DNA of 64,000 bases from assembly GCA_019636515.1 (NCBI GenBank), contig JAHBXI010000003.1, forward strand, positions 248,001 through 312,000, written 5' to 3'. Positions 49,216 to 56,891 of this stretch are shown piece after piece. This DNA comes from Phycisphaeraceae bacterium (GTDB lineage: Bacteria; Planctomycetota; Phycisphaerae; Phycisphaerales; UBA1924). Position numbers and translations under genes: made by a program. The notes under the pieces were generated by a model. The model did not search any database. It worked only from the letters and a program-made list of their open reading frames with translations, and was not told the DNA's origin. How positions within the stretch are numbered: position 1 is the stretch's first letter; every line of letters begins with the position of its first letter.

Positions 49216-50168
49216 ATGACACGCAAGCCATCTCCATCCTCGTCGCCTCCCTCGCGGTCGCCTTCGCCACGGCGCTCCCCGGTCCGGTCGCCAGCCCACG
49301 CCAGCCGCCGAACCCTTCGATCAACACGGATTCGCTTGCGACGCTCCTGGCCAAATCCATCCCCACTCGCGGGAGCGTCGAGGTGATTTACGCCTCCGAC
49401 ACCGGCGCGGGCGAAACCATGGCCGGGTTCGACGCCGCCACCGGTGCCTGGTACTGGTACGGTGGCTCGGTGGTCGCCGGGGTTGATCCAACCGGAGTGG
49501 CGTTCGGCGGCGACGCCGACTCCGTCCGCCCCGCCGACGACCCCGCCGCCGTCTCCGAGCAGCATTTCGCCTCGTACTTCCCTTTCCTCGCCGTCCGCTA
49601 TTTCCTCGAAAACATCCGCTCGGTCGACCGCGTCGAGGACCGCCCCGGCCCCGGAGGCGGCTGGCGTCTCTCCATGGTCCACCCCGACGGCCGGCGGTTC
49701 GTCCCGACCACCGCCGGCTCCGAACCGGGCATCCGAAAGCCACGTCGCGAATTCCTCGAAATCGACGCCGACGGCCGCCCCGTCGCCCTGTACATGGAAG
49801 AGGGCGACACCCGCGACGAGTTCACCTACGCCCACGACATCGTCCCCCCGTTCTGGGCGCCCGAGCGGTACCGCGGCCGCGTGCTCGTTTCCTACCACGT
49901 CACCGAACGCTCCGATCCTGCCCGCTTCAGCATCGAACGTGCCCGCCAGCGCGCCCAGGACCTCTCCCTCCGCGTCGACAAGGCGCTCAAAGCCAAGATC
50001 ACCAGCGTGCGATACCACCAGGCCCCTCCGTCCGCTTCGGACGCTTCCCCCGTACCCACGCCCACGCCGCCGCAATCGCAACCCGTCATCCAGTGGCCTC
50101 TTTTCGCCGCCGGCGCCTCGGTCCTCATCATCGCCGCGTTCCTCTGGTGGCGTCGCCGATCGGCGTGA
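49212..50168 (+). CDS. Exported protein with C-terminal membrane anchor, function unknown
   Basis: The 318-residue protein has a signal peptide (about 1-26), a beta-rich middle (SVEVIYASDTGAGETMAGFDAATGAWYWYGG; EFLEIDADGRPVALYME), a Pro-rich linker (VPTPTPPQSQP) and a C-terminal helix followed by WWRRRR. The ending (helix plus Arg) would anchor it in the inner membrane, facing the periplasm. The middle region faintly recalls LolA-like or DUF2092 lipid-binding sheets, which is only an impression. It is coupled to the mini-ORF upstream. Confidence 0.65.
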   Translation: MNDTQAISILVASLAVAFATALPGPVASPRQPPNPSINTDSLATLLAKSIPTRGSVEVIYASDTGAGETMAGFDAATGAWYWYGGSVVAGVDPTGVAFGGDADSVRPADDPAAVSEQHFASYFPFLAVRYFLENIRSVDRVEDRPGPGGGWRLSMVHPDGRRFVPTTAGSEPGIRKPRREFLEIDADGRPVALYMEEGDTRDEFTYAHDIVPPFWAPERYRGRVLVSYHVTERSDPARFSIERARQRAQDLSLRVDKALKAKITSVRYHQAPPSASDASPVPTPTPPQSQPVIQWPLFAAGASVLIIAAFLWWRRRSA

Positions 50169-50277
50169 TGCTCCCCGCCACGGTCGCGCGACCGCCTATC
50201 GTCAATCTCCCCGGCCAACCGCGCCCGGCGCGCCGACTCCTGGCCGGTAAACTCACGGCGCCCCAGGGAGACTCACG

Positions 50278-50511
50278 ATGGCCGCCTCGCCAAAGAAAAA
50301 GAAAAAGAAGAAGATCGTCCGGGCCCTGCCAGACGCCCGCGCAGCCGAAGCCGCACGCGCCGTCTCCGCGAAGGCACGCTCGGAGCAATCGCAGGAATCC
50401 CGCCGCAAGAACATCCTCGCGGGAACCCCAAACAAGCGCATCAAGGGGCACCTCGGCGGCTCGTACCGCGCGGCGCAGGCCAAGCGCGACGCCAAGCAGC
50501 GTGGCGACTGA
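50278..50511 (+). CDS. Small Lys-rich basic protein
   Basis: The 77-residue protein starts MAASP followed by seven Lys, then Ala/Arg/Lys-rich helices and a conserved-looking end (KNILAGTPNKRIKGHLGGSYRAAQAKRDAKQRGD). GGGAGA lies 6-7 nt before the ATG. It may bind nucleic acid or ribosomes. No family is recognised. Confidence 0.5.
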   Translation: MAASPKKKKKKKIVRALPDARAAEAARAVSAKARSEQSQESRRKNILAGTPNKRIKGHLGGSYRAAQAKRDAKQRGD

Positions 50512-50525
50512 CGACCACCCGAAGG

Positions 50526-51548
50526 TCACGAGAAGGCCGCGATCGCCACGTTCACGAGGTTGAACAAGGCGTGCATCACGATCGGCACGCCCAGACGCTT
50601 GGTCCTTTCGTACGCAAGGCCCATCGCCACCGAGAGAGCCGCCACCACCGCCATCGCGTGCGGAGGCATCACGCTCGCGTGCGCGGCCGTGAAGATCGCC
50701 GACGTCAGCAGCACCGACGCCCACGGACGGCCCGTCGCGCGAAGAATCGCCGATTGCAGCCCGACCCGGTAGATCAGTTCCTCAAACACCGGGATCAGCA
50801 GCACCGCGATCGCCCGCATCGCCCACACCCACGGGTCGCTCGACGACCCCGCGAGAAGCCGCAGCGTGTCGTGCGCGATCGGATCGGGTGCTGTCCCCTT
50901 CAGCATGATGGATGCCCGCACCGCCAGCGCCGAGACCGCCAGCAGAATCGGGTACGACACGACAAAGGCCCAAACCCCAACCGGCAGGTCGGACCATCGC
51001 GGCGAGACCCCCGCCTGCGGAGCGGCGGCTTTCAGCAGCCGCACCAGCGCGGCCCCGGCGGCGATCCCGCCGATGCCCATCGCCGCGTGCGTGACCACCT
51101 GCGCCTTGAGCGGCGGCGACATCCACGACGGCACCCCCAGCGAGGCGTATACCACCGCCGCGACAAACTGGCCCGAAAGAAAGACCAGCCCCGCCACCGC
51201 GAGCCAGACCCACCACGGATGAGCCTTCACCGCCCGCAGCCCCGCACGCGCCGGGGAACCCGGACGGATCACGTCCGCGAACCACAACGCCGCGAGGATC
51301 AACGGCGCCCCGATGAGCACCCCCACCGCCACCCACTGGGATGGATCCAGGTCGGGCCAGCGCCCCGGGACCTCCGGAGGCGGAACCGTCGCGGAAGGCC
51401 GGATCGACGACGACGCGAGCCGCCCGTACGCGGACGGTGCCGCGCCAACCAACGCCATGACGCCGACCGCCGCCGGTGCAACAATCGCCAGGACTCCCCG
51501 GTCGCCAGGCACGGTTCGACCCCACGCCCACTCCGGCCAAACCCGCAT
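50526..51548 (-). CDS. CPBP-family intramembrane metalloprotease
   Basis: The 340-residue protein has about eight helices. The family (Abi/CAAX protease) motifs are EELIYRVGLQ (EExxxR), FTAAHA (FxxxH) and HALFNLVN (HxxxN), all near the C-terminus and intact. Members cleave prenylated or other membrane substrates. The ATG at 51548 shares a CATG palindrome with the divergent trpC start; GTG 51512 would avoid this. No bacteriocin genes are nearby. Confidence 0.85.
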   Translation of the reverse strand: MRVWPEWAWGRTVPGDRGVLAIVAPAAVGVMALVGAAPSAYGRLASSSIRPSATVPPPEVPGRWPDLDPSQWVAVGVLIGAPLILAALWFADVIRPGSPARAGLRAVKAHPWWVWLAVAGLVFLSGQFVAAVVYASLGVPSWMSPPLKAQVVTHAAMGIGGIAAGAALVRLLKAAAPQAGVSPRWSDLPVGVWAFVVSYPILLAVSALAVRASIMLKGTAPDPIAHDTLRLLAGSSSDPWVWAMRAIAVLLIPVFEELIYRVGLQSAILRATGRPWASVLLTSAIFTAAHASVMPPHAMAVVAALSVAMGLAYERTKRLGVPIVMHALFNLVNVAIAAFS

Positions 51549-52389
51549 GAGACCTTCCCTCGACACCCTCCGCCGGATCGTTGAACACAAGACGGCCGAA
51601 GTCGCCGCCGCGAAGCAGCGCACCCCCTTCCGAGAACTCGAGGCCATGGTCGCCCAGGCCGAGCCTCCCCGCAACTTCTTCGCCGCCGTCACCAAGCACC
51701 CGACCCCGGACCACGTCGCCGTGATCGCCGAGATCAAACGCCAAAGCCCGTCGGCCGGGCTGATCCGCCCGGAGTACCAGGGAGAGGGTTTCGCGCCCGA
51801 GTCCATCGCGGGAAAGTACGCCGCCTCGGGAGCCGCGGCGATCAGTTGCCTGACCGACGAGCGGTTCTTCGGCGGACACCTCTCGTTCATCGAGCGCGTC
51901 AAGTCCGCCGTGCCCATCCCCGTGCTCCGAAAGGACTTCATCATCGATCCCTGGCAGTTGTGGGAATCACGGGCCGCCGGGGCCGACGCCGTGCTCCTGA
52001 TCGCCGAGTGCCTTGACCAGAGCACCATGCTCGACCTGCTCATCCTCGCCCAGCAACTCCAACTGACCGCCCTGCTCGAAGTCCACGACGTGGAGAACCT
52101 CCTTCGGGTACGCCCACACGTGGGTTTCCCCCACCCCGGCTACGGGCTGCTCGGGATCAACAACCGGGACCTGGCCACCATGCGGGTCGATCTTCAGCAC
52201 ACGCTCCGGCTCGTGGACATGGTCGAGGACCGATCGATACTCGTCAGCGAGTCGGGGATCCAAACCCCCGCCGACCTCGCCAAACTCCGGCAGGCGGGCG
52301 TTCGGATTGTCCTGGTCGGTGAGCACCTCATGAAACAGAAAGACCCCGGCGCCGCCCTGGCCGGGTTGCTCAATCCGGCTTCACCCTGA
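51547..52389 (+). CDS. trpC: Indole-3-glycerol-phosphate synthase
   Basis: TrpC closes the indole ring in tryptophan synthesis. The 280-residue barrel shows VIAEIKRQSPSAG (catalytic Lys), GAAAISCLTDERFFGG, VLRKDFIIDPWQLWESRAAGADAVLLI, GINNRDLATM and VSESGIQTPAD, all canonical. Other trp genes are not adjacent. The ATG at 51547 overlaps the opposite-strand CPBP start. A thioredoxin-fold gene follows by 17 nt and is probably cotranscribed. Confidence 0.96.
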   Translation: MRPSLDTLRRIVEHKTAEVAAAKQRTPFRELEAMVAQAEPPRNFFAAVTKHPTPDHVAVIAEIKRQSPSAGLIRPEYQGEGFAPESIAGKYAASGAAAISCLTDERFFGGHLSFIERVKSAVPIPVLRKDFIIDPWQLWESRAAGADAVLLIAECLDQSTMLDLLILAQQLQLTALLEVHDVENLLRVRPHVGFPHPGYGLLGINNRDLATMRVDLQHTLRLVDMVEDRSILVSESGIQTPADLAKLRQAGVRIVLVGEHLMKQKDPGAALAGLLNPASP

Positions 52390-52406
52390 CCGGGAAGGAG
52401 ACCACG

Positions 52407-53783
52407 GTGGTCCGCGTTCAACCTGTCGCCAGAGTCCTCACGTACGCACGAAGTCTCTTCGCCGCCTGGTCGCTGGCCCCGCTCGCGCTCGGCGGAGTGG
52501 TCCTGCACGTGGCCACCACGCACGCCGCCGTCCGGGCATCGGCGGTCACCCCATCGCCCGAGCAGGAGGCCCTCGATCGCCTGAATGCCGCGGCCTATGC
52601 CCTGCGAGAGGCCAGGGGGCTTACCTTCCGCCTCCGGACATCGGCCGATGGCATCCTGGCCACGGGCACGCCCATCATCGATTACGCCGTCACCATGGCA
52701 CGGCTCGAAGGACCCGGGGGGATGTGGAAGGTGCGCGTGGAAGGCGAAGGCCGGCGGCGGCCGTCGGATCAACCCCTCCGCATCACCGCGGCATTCGACG
52801 AGACAACGGTGACATGGGTGGACCACGAGAAACGCGAAGTCCACACGCGACCGATCCGCTCGGCACGAGGGACGGTCACCCAACTCATCCACGCGGCCAG
52901 GGTCCCGGAGGTGATGTCACGCGAGCCGCTCGCCAAGGAACTCGTCGCCCCGGAGATGTTCACCGAGTCATCGTCCGAAGCCGACGGCGTCGCCTGCGAC
53001 GTCGTCGTGGTGCGCACCGAAAACAAGGTCGCGGCCACGCGATGGTGGTTCGGAAAGGACGACATCCTGCCGCGCCGCATCGTCAAGTCGGTCCAGTCCG
53101 CATCGGGCAGCGGAACCTCCACCGTCGAGTTCCTCGAGATCAAGGTGGACGACCGACTGCGCGAAGCCGACCTCCGCGTGGACATACCCGATGGGTACTC
53201 GGCCGTCTCCGCCGATGACACCCCGGCGGGACGCCTGGGCTTGCCCGCAAGGACCGTGAACCAAGGCAGCGCCTCGCCGGGAAGCCCATCCACCACCGCC
53301 GGACCCGCGACCGGTGCCTCGCAAGGCCGATTCGACCCGTCCGACGACCCGTCCAACCACCGGGACCCGGACCATGAACGACCCCTCGATTTGCTATTCA
53401 AGTCCGAGAACGGCACGGAGTTCACGCTCTCGTCGCTGCGGGATCGGCCGGTCATCCTGTGCTTCGTCGCGTCCTGGAGTCTCCCGTCACGCGCGGCGAT
53501 CCCTCGCATCGAAGCCGCGAGGACCAACTTTGGCGAGGCCGCGCACGTCCTGGCACTCACCGTCCGGGAGCGCTTCCCCGACCAGGCGGGAGAGTTCATC
53601 CGTGCCCGTGGCTCGACCGCCCGCGTCGTGCCCGTCGGCGACGATGCGGCGACGGCGCTTGGAATCCGGATCCTGCCCGCCGTGGTCGTCATCGACCGGC
53701 GAGGCAACATGGTCCATGCCGTCCAGGGAATGAGCATTGACGACTGGGACGCGCTGCCCGAGCGGATCCCAAGAAGCGAGTGA
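52407..53783 (+). CDS. Secreted DUF2092/LolA-like protein with C-terminal thioredoxin fold lacking cysteines
   Basis: The 458-residue protein has a signal or anchor (about 18-40), a beta-rich half (about 55-270: FRLRTSADGILATG, CDVVVVRTENKVAATRWWFGKDDILPRRIV) resembling DUF2092/LolA lipid-binding sheets, a Ser/Pro linker, and a TlpA-like thioredoxin domain (about 325-455: PVILCFVASWSLPSRAAIPRIE ... LPAVVVIDRRGNMVHAVQG). The WCxxC site reads W-S-L-P-S, both cysteines changed to serine, so thiol chemistry is not expected. AAGGAG lies 8 nt before the GTG start. Confidence 0.75.
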   Translation: MVRVQPVARVLTYARSLFAAWSLAPLALGGVVLHVATTHAAVRASAVTPSPEQEALDRLNAAAYALREARGLTFRLRTSADGILATGTPIIDYAVTMARLEGPGGMWKVRVEGEGRRRPSDQPLRITAAFDETTVTWVDHEKREVHTRPIRSARGTVTQLIHAARVPEVMSREPLAKELVAPEMFTESSSEADGVACDVVVVRTENKVAATRWWFGKDDILPRRIVKSVQSASGSGTSTVEFLEIKVDDRLREADLRVDIPDGYSAVSADDTPAGRLGLPARTVNQGSASPGSPSTTAGPATGASQGRFDPSDDPSNHRDPDHERPLDLLFKSENGTEFTLSSLRDRPVILCFVASWSLPSRAAIPRIEAARTNFGEAAHVLALTVRERFPDQAGEFIRARGSTARVVPVGDDAATALGIRILPAVVVIDRRGNMVHAVQGMSIDDWDALPERIPRSE

Positions 53784-53907
53784 ACCCGATCGCGCGGCGC
53801 CTTGCCGGCAACCAGCCACGCCAACACCGATCGAGCGCGATCATCCCCGTCCACGTCATCGTGCCACGCCGATGGCAAGCCTCGGCCCGACACACACGCC
53901 GGGACCG

Positions 53908-55044
53908 TCAGCGAACCCGCGGCGGTTCCGCCTGGTACGGCACCTGCCGCCCGGCGGCCTCCGCCTCTCGGCGACGGCTGACTTCAACCTGGTAGGCCAT
54001 CACCGGGGTGACGACCCGGCCGTCGGCGAGTTTGCCGGAACGATCGGGGTACCTCTCCGAGATGGCACGATCCAGGAACCGGTGCTGCATGACCCAGTCG
54101 GGCATCTTCAACAGCAACGCGGTCACCGCCTGGCGCTGCTCCTGGTCCGTCCGGGCGTCCTTGACGGCCTGGACTTCAGACGCCATGGAAGAATGGATCT
54201 CCCCGGGCATCGCCGCCGCGGCAAGGCACTCGTCGACCATCGAGGCGGCACGCCGCAAAAGCCCGTGATAGGCGTGCAACGACTCTTCCACCCGCGACCG
54301 GTAGCGCTCCCGGGTAACGTCGATCGCCAGTTTGTGCCGGTCATCTCCCGCCAGTTCGCGCATCTCGTTCATCAAGGCCTTCGCGTACGAGTTCCCGAGA
54401 ACCTGGGAAGCCGCGGCCTGCTCCGCCGTGATGAACGACTGATTGTGGAGCCACTCGCTGAGCATGCCGCCCGGCCTGAGCAGACGCTGCACGCGCTCCG
54501 CCCAGCCCAGCGCCCGACGGTCGCGAGGATCGAGTTCCTCGAACGCGCCCTGGTCGATCTTGATCATCAGGTCGACGTTGTTGACCGCGCTGATCTCGTT
54601 CATCATGACCCGCCGTTCGAGGACGGGAGCCAGTTCAGCCCTTTGTTCCTCGCTGATGAGAGGGTTCATCTCGAACGCCACCAGCGGCAGCGGACGGTCG
54701 TACCGGATGATCCGCCCGTCGGGTCCGCGCCGGATCAGGAGGTTCTCGTCAAATCCCTCGGGAAGCGTGATCTCCCCGTTGCGAAGTCGAATCATGATCA
54801 TCGTGCCCGTTTCCCCGTCCGATCTCGGGCTCCGAACGGGCTCTCCCGCCAGCCGTGCCTTCGGCGGCGAGGACTCCTCGCCGTCGGCATCAAGTCCATC
54901 CTCCGCGGGCTCGGCGTCGGCCGGAGGATCCATGGGTTCTGCCGCCGGCTGCGACCAGGCGCGCGACCACGGCGAACCCAGGCAGAGCACCAGGGCAAGA
55001 CCGGCCAGGGATGCAAGAGAATCCAGGCGAATGCGGCGATTCAT
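53908..55044 (-). CDS. Secreted protein of unknown function
   Basis: The 378-residue protein has a signal peptide (about 1-31, ending WSQP). An acidic/Pro-rich spacer (32-75) and a largely helical body follow, rich in Arg/Glu/Leu (RRVMMNEISAVNNVDLMIKIDQGAFEEL; RERYRSRVEESLHAYHGLLRRAASMVDE). No family is recognised; a periplasmic coiled-coil or scaffold is possible. GGAG stands about 9 nt before the ATG at 55044. It is divergent from pyrE. Confidence 0.65.
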   Translation of the reverse strand: MNRRIRLDSLASLAGLALVLCLGSPWSRAWSQPAAEPMDPPADAEPAEDGLDADGEESSPPKARLAGEPVRSPRSDGETGTMIMIRLRNGEITLPEGFDENLLIRRGPDGRIIRYDRPLPLVAFEMNPLISEEQRAELAPVLERRVMMNEISAVNNVDLMIKIDQGAFEELDPRDRRALGWAERVQRLLRPGGMLSEWLHNQSFITAEQAAASQVLGNSYAKALMNEMRELAGDDRHKLAIDVTRERYRSRVEESLHAYHGLLRRAASMVDECLAAAAMPGEIHSSMASEVQAVKDARTDQEQRQAVTALLLKMPDWVMQHRFLDRAISERYPDRSGKLADGRVVTPVMAYQVEVSRRREAEAAGRQVPYQAEPPRVR

Positions 55045-55141
55045 GGTGGAAGGCTCCGGTCGGCCGGGCGGTTCCCCGCCTCGGGCAGTCAATGGGTATC
55101 AGGCCAAATTCCTTGACCCGCAACAGGCTTGGAATGTTCAG

Positions 55142-55159
55142 CCCCGGCTCGTACCGGGG
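55142..55159. promoter_or_regulatory. Perfect inverted repeat in the pyrE upstream region
   Basis: CCCCGG-CTCGTA-CCGGGG (55142-55159) lies in the 285-bp gap between the divergent secreted-protein gene and pyrE. It may be an operator or a weak hairpin. It is too far from pyrE to act as an attenuator. Confidence 0.3.
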
Positions 55160-55317
55160 GACACCACGAGGATATCGGCGGTCATTCAGACTGGGGTGAA
55201 CGCGACAAAGACTCGTTTGCAGGGCACGACGCGGAATCCACCCCCCGAACCCATCACCACACGCCCAGATAACCCCCCGTCCTTACGTATACCAAATGCC
55301 ACGCCCCGCGGGACGCA

Positions 55318-55323
55318 TACCGT
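55318..55323 (+). promoter_or_regulatory. pyrE -10 element TACCGT, 6 nt before ATG
   Basis: TACCGT (55318-55323) ends 6 nt before the pyrE ATG, the same arrangement as at several other genes here. A good -35 is not visible. Confidence 0.45.
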
Positions 55324-55329
55324 CTCACC

Positions 55330-55911
55330 ATGGACACCACGGGCGCCCACCGCGACGAACGGGTTGATCGAGACTCCCTGGCACGGGCCATCGCCAAGGC
55401 CTCGCTCTTGCGCGGGTCCTTTACCCTCAGATCCGGCCGCACCAGTTCCTTTTACCTCGACAAGTACCTCTTCTCGACCCGGCCGGAGGTGCTCGGCCCT
55501 CTCGCGGAATTGTTCGCCGATCGGATCCGCCGACTCGCCGCGGACACGGGCCACGCCATCGTTCGACTCGCCGGCGCGGAACTGGGAGGGATCCCGCTCG
55601 TCACCGCGGCGAGCCTCAGGATGGGACTCCCCTGCGTCTTTGTCAGAAACAGCAAGAAGGACTACGGAACGGCCAAGCAACTCGAAGGCGCCCTGGCGCC
55701 GGGAGACCGCGTGGTCCTCCTCGAAGACGTCGCGACCACCGGGGGACAAGCCCTCGAGGCGGTGGCGGCGATTCGCGATTCAGGGGCCGACGTGGTGGCC
55801 GTCATCGCCACCATCGATCGCCTGGAAGGCGCCCGTGAAAACATCGAACGCGCCGGCCTGCGCTTCGATTCTCTCTTTACCGTCCGCGACCTGGGGATCG
55901 AGCCATCGTGA
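55330..55911 (+). CDS. pyrE: Orotate phosphoribosyltransferase
   Basis: PyrE makes OMP from orotate and PRPP. The 193-residue protein has the PRPP-binding motif VVLLEDVATTGGQALEAV (the family DVxTTGGS-type loop), the N-terminal GSFTLRSGRTSSFYLDKY (orotate binding), and the catalytic loop KKDYGTAKQLEG. Length and order are normal. It converges with yidD, with only 7 nt between the stops. Confidence 0.92.
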   Translation: MDTTGAHRDERVDRDSLARAIAKASLLRGSFTLRSGRTSSFYLDKYLFSTRPEVLGPLAELFADRIRRLAADTGHAIVRLAGAELGGIPLVTAASLRMGLPCVFVRNSKKDYGTAKQLEGALAPGDRVVLLEDVATTGGQALEAVAAIRDSGADVVAVIATIDRLEGARENIERAGLRFDSLFTVRDLGIEPS

Positions 55912-55918
55912 TGCCGCG

Positions 55919-56212
55919 TCAGCCCTCCGTGGACCGGGGCTCGGGCGGCGGGGCCGGGTCGTACCCGCCCTTGGCAAAGGGGTGACACCGAAAAACCCGC
56001 CGAACAGCAAGCCATGAACCCCGCCACGGCCCATGGTTCCCAAGCGCCTCAAGCGCGTAGTTCGAGCACGTCGGCTCGTAGCGGCACTGCCGACCGATGA
56101 ACGGTGAGAGCGTGACCTGGTAGAGTCGGATGACCGCCACCAGCGGAAAAACCGACCAGACGTGCGGCGCCCGAGCCATGCCCGTCACCTTGGCGTGGCG
56201 CGTCGGGGTCAT
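55919..56212 (-). CDS. yidD: Membrane protein insertion efficiency factor YidD
   Basis: The 97-residue protein has the YidD block IRLYQVTLSPFIGRQCRYEPTCSNYALEALGNHGPWRGSWLAVRRVFRCHPFAKGGYDP with its conserved cysteines. It assists YidC-dependent membrane protein insertion. ATG 56212 overlaps the rnpA stop (ATGA), the usual rnpA-yidD coupling. ATG 56179 is an alternative start. Confidence 0.94.
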   Translation of the reverse strand: MTPTRHAKVTGMARAPHVWSVFPLVAVIRLYQVTLSPFIGRQCRYEPTCSNYALEALGNHGPWRGSWLAVRRVFRCHPFAKGGYDPAPPPEPRSTEG

Positions 56213-56631
56213 GGCGATTGGAGCGGCGGCTTCAAGCCTTGCCCACGCCGCCTCCATTGCCGATCGGCGGCCGCCGCCAGGTGATCCAGGGCGGCCCGGA
56301 CCTCAACCAGCGACGGCCGGCCGCTTGGAAGTTCATGCGCCCGAAGCCCCACGATCAAGTCGTACGACCGATCCGGCAGGCCCGGGAGGTCATGCTGCAT
56401 CAGCCGAAACGCCTCGCGGATCAGACGCTTGAACAAGTTGCGCCTCGGGGCCGAGCCGACGCCCCGGGGAACGGCAAGGCCCAGGCGGTGACGCCCCAGA
56501 GAGTTGGGCCGGGCGGCGAGCGAAAACCCACCCCGCACGGACCGGACACGGGCCTCGTACACGGCCTTGTACTCAAGGTCGTGGGTGAGCCGCTGCTCGC
56601 GTCGAAAGAGGAGTTGTTCGGAACTTGTCAT
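56209..56631 (-). CDS. rnpA: Ribonuclease P protein component
   Basis: RnpA binds the RNase P RNA and helps process tRNA 5' ends. The 140-residue protein begins LFRREQRLTHDLEYKAVYEARVR and contains GRHRLGLAVPRGVGSAPRRNLFKRLIREAFRL, the RNR-type signature (here RRNLFKRLIRE), then YDLIVGLR. ATG 56631 matches usual length; a longer frame reaches 56742. rpmH is not next to it; a tRNA-Val gene is divergent instead. Confidence 0.93.
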   Translation of the reverse strand: MTSSEQLLFRREQRLTHDLEYKAVYEARVRSVRGGFSLAARPNSLGRHRLGLAVPRGVGSAPRRNLFKRLIREAFRLMQHDLPGLPDRSYDLIVGLRAHELPSGRPSLVEVRAALDHLAAAADRQWRRRGQGLKPPLQSP

Positions 56632-56761
56632 GGGTGGGTCGTGCCGGTCTCCATCGTGAGGATAGGAGCGGTCAACATATTCCCAATCGGGCATGTACCG
56701 ACCCGCCCGTTCGCACGGCCGTTCGGGCCTCCGCCAGCGCACTATGGTTGTGCCTTACCCC

Positions 56762-56834
56762 GGGCGGGTAGCTCAGCGGCGAGAGCATTCGCCTTACACG
56801 CGAAGGGTCCGGGGTTCGAATCCCCGCCCGCCCA
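56762..56834 (+). tRNA. tRNA-Val (anticodon TAC)
   Basis: The acceptor stem GGGCGGG pairs with CCCGCCC, discriminator A at 56834. The D-arm is GCTCAGCGGCGAGAGC, the anticodon arm TTCGC-CTTACAC-GCGAA gives TAC, and the T-arm is CGGGG-TTCGAAT-CCCCG. CCA is not encoded. TATGGT at 56743-56748 is a likely -10 element. Confidence 0.97.
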
Positions 56835-56891
56835 TTGCAGGTACCGCGCGGCTCCCGCCGCGCCCGACATCGAGGAGGCACGCGGACAGGG

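Noticed and set aside
50278-51548. Toxin-antitoxin or bacteriocin-immunity pair (small basic protein plus CPBP protease)
   Set aside because: The genes are convergent, not coupled, and the small protein has no toxin or leader-peptide features.
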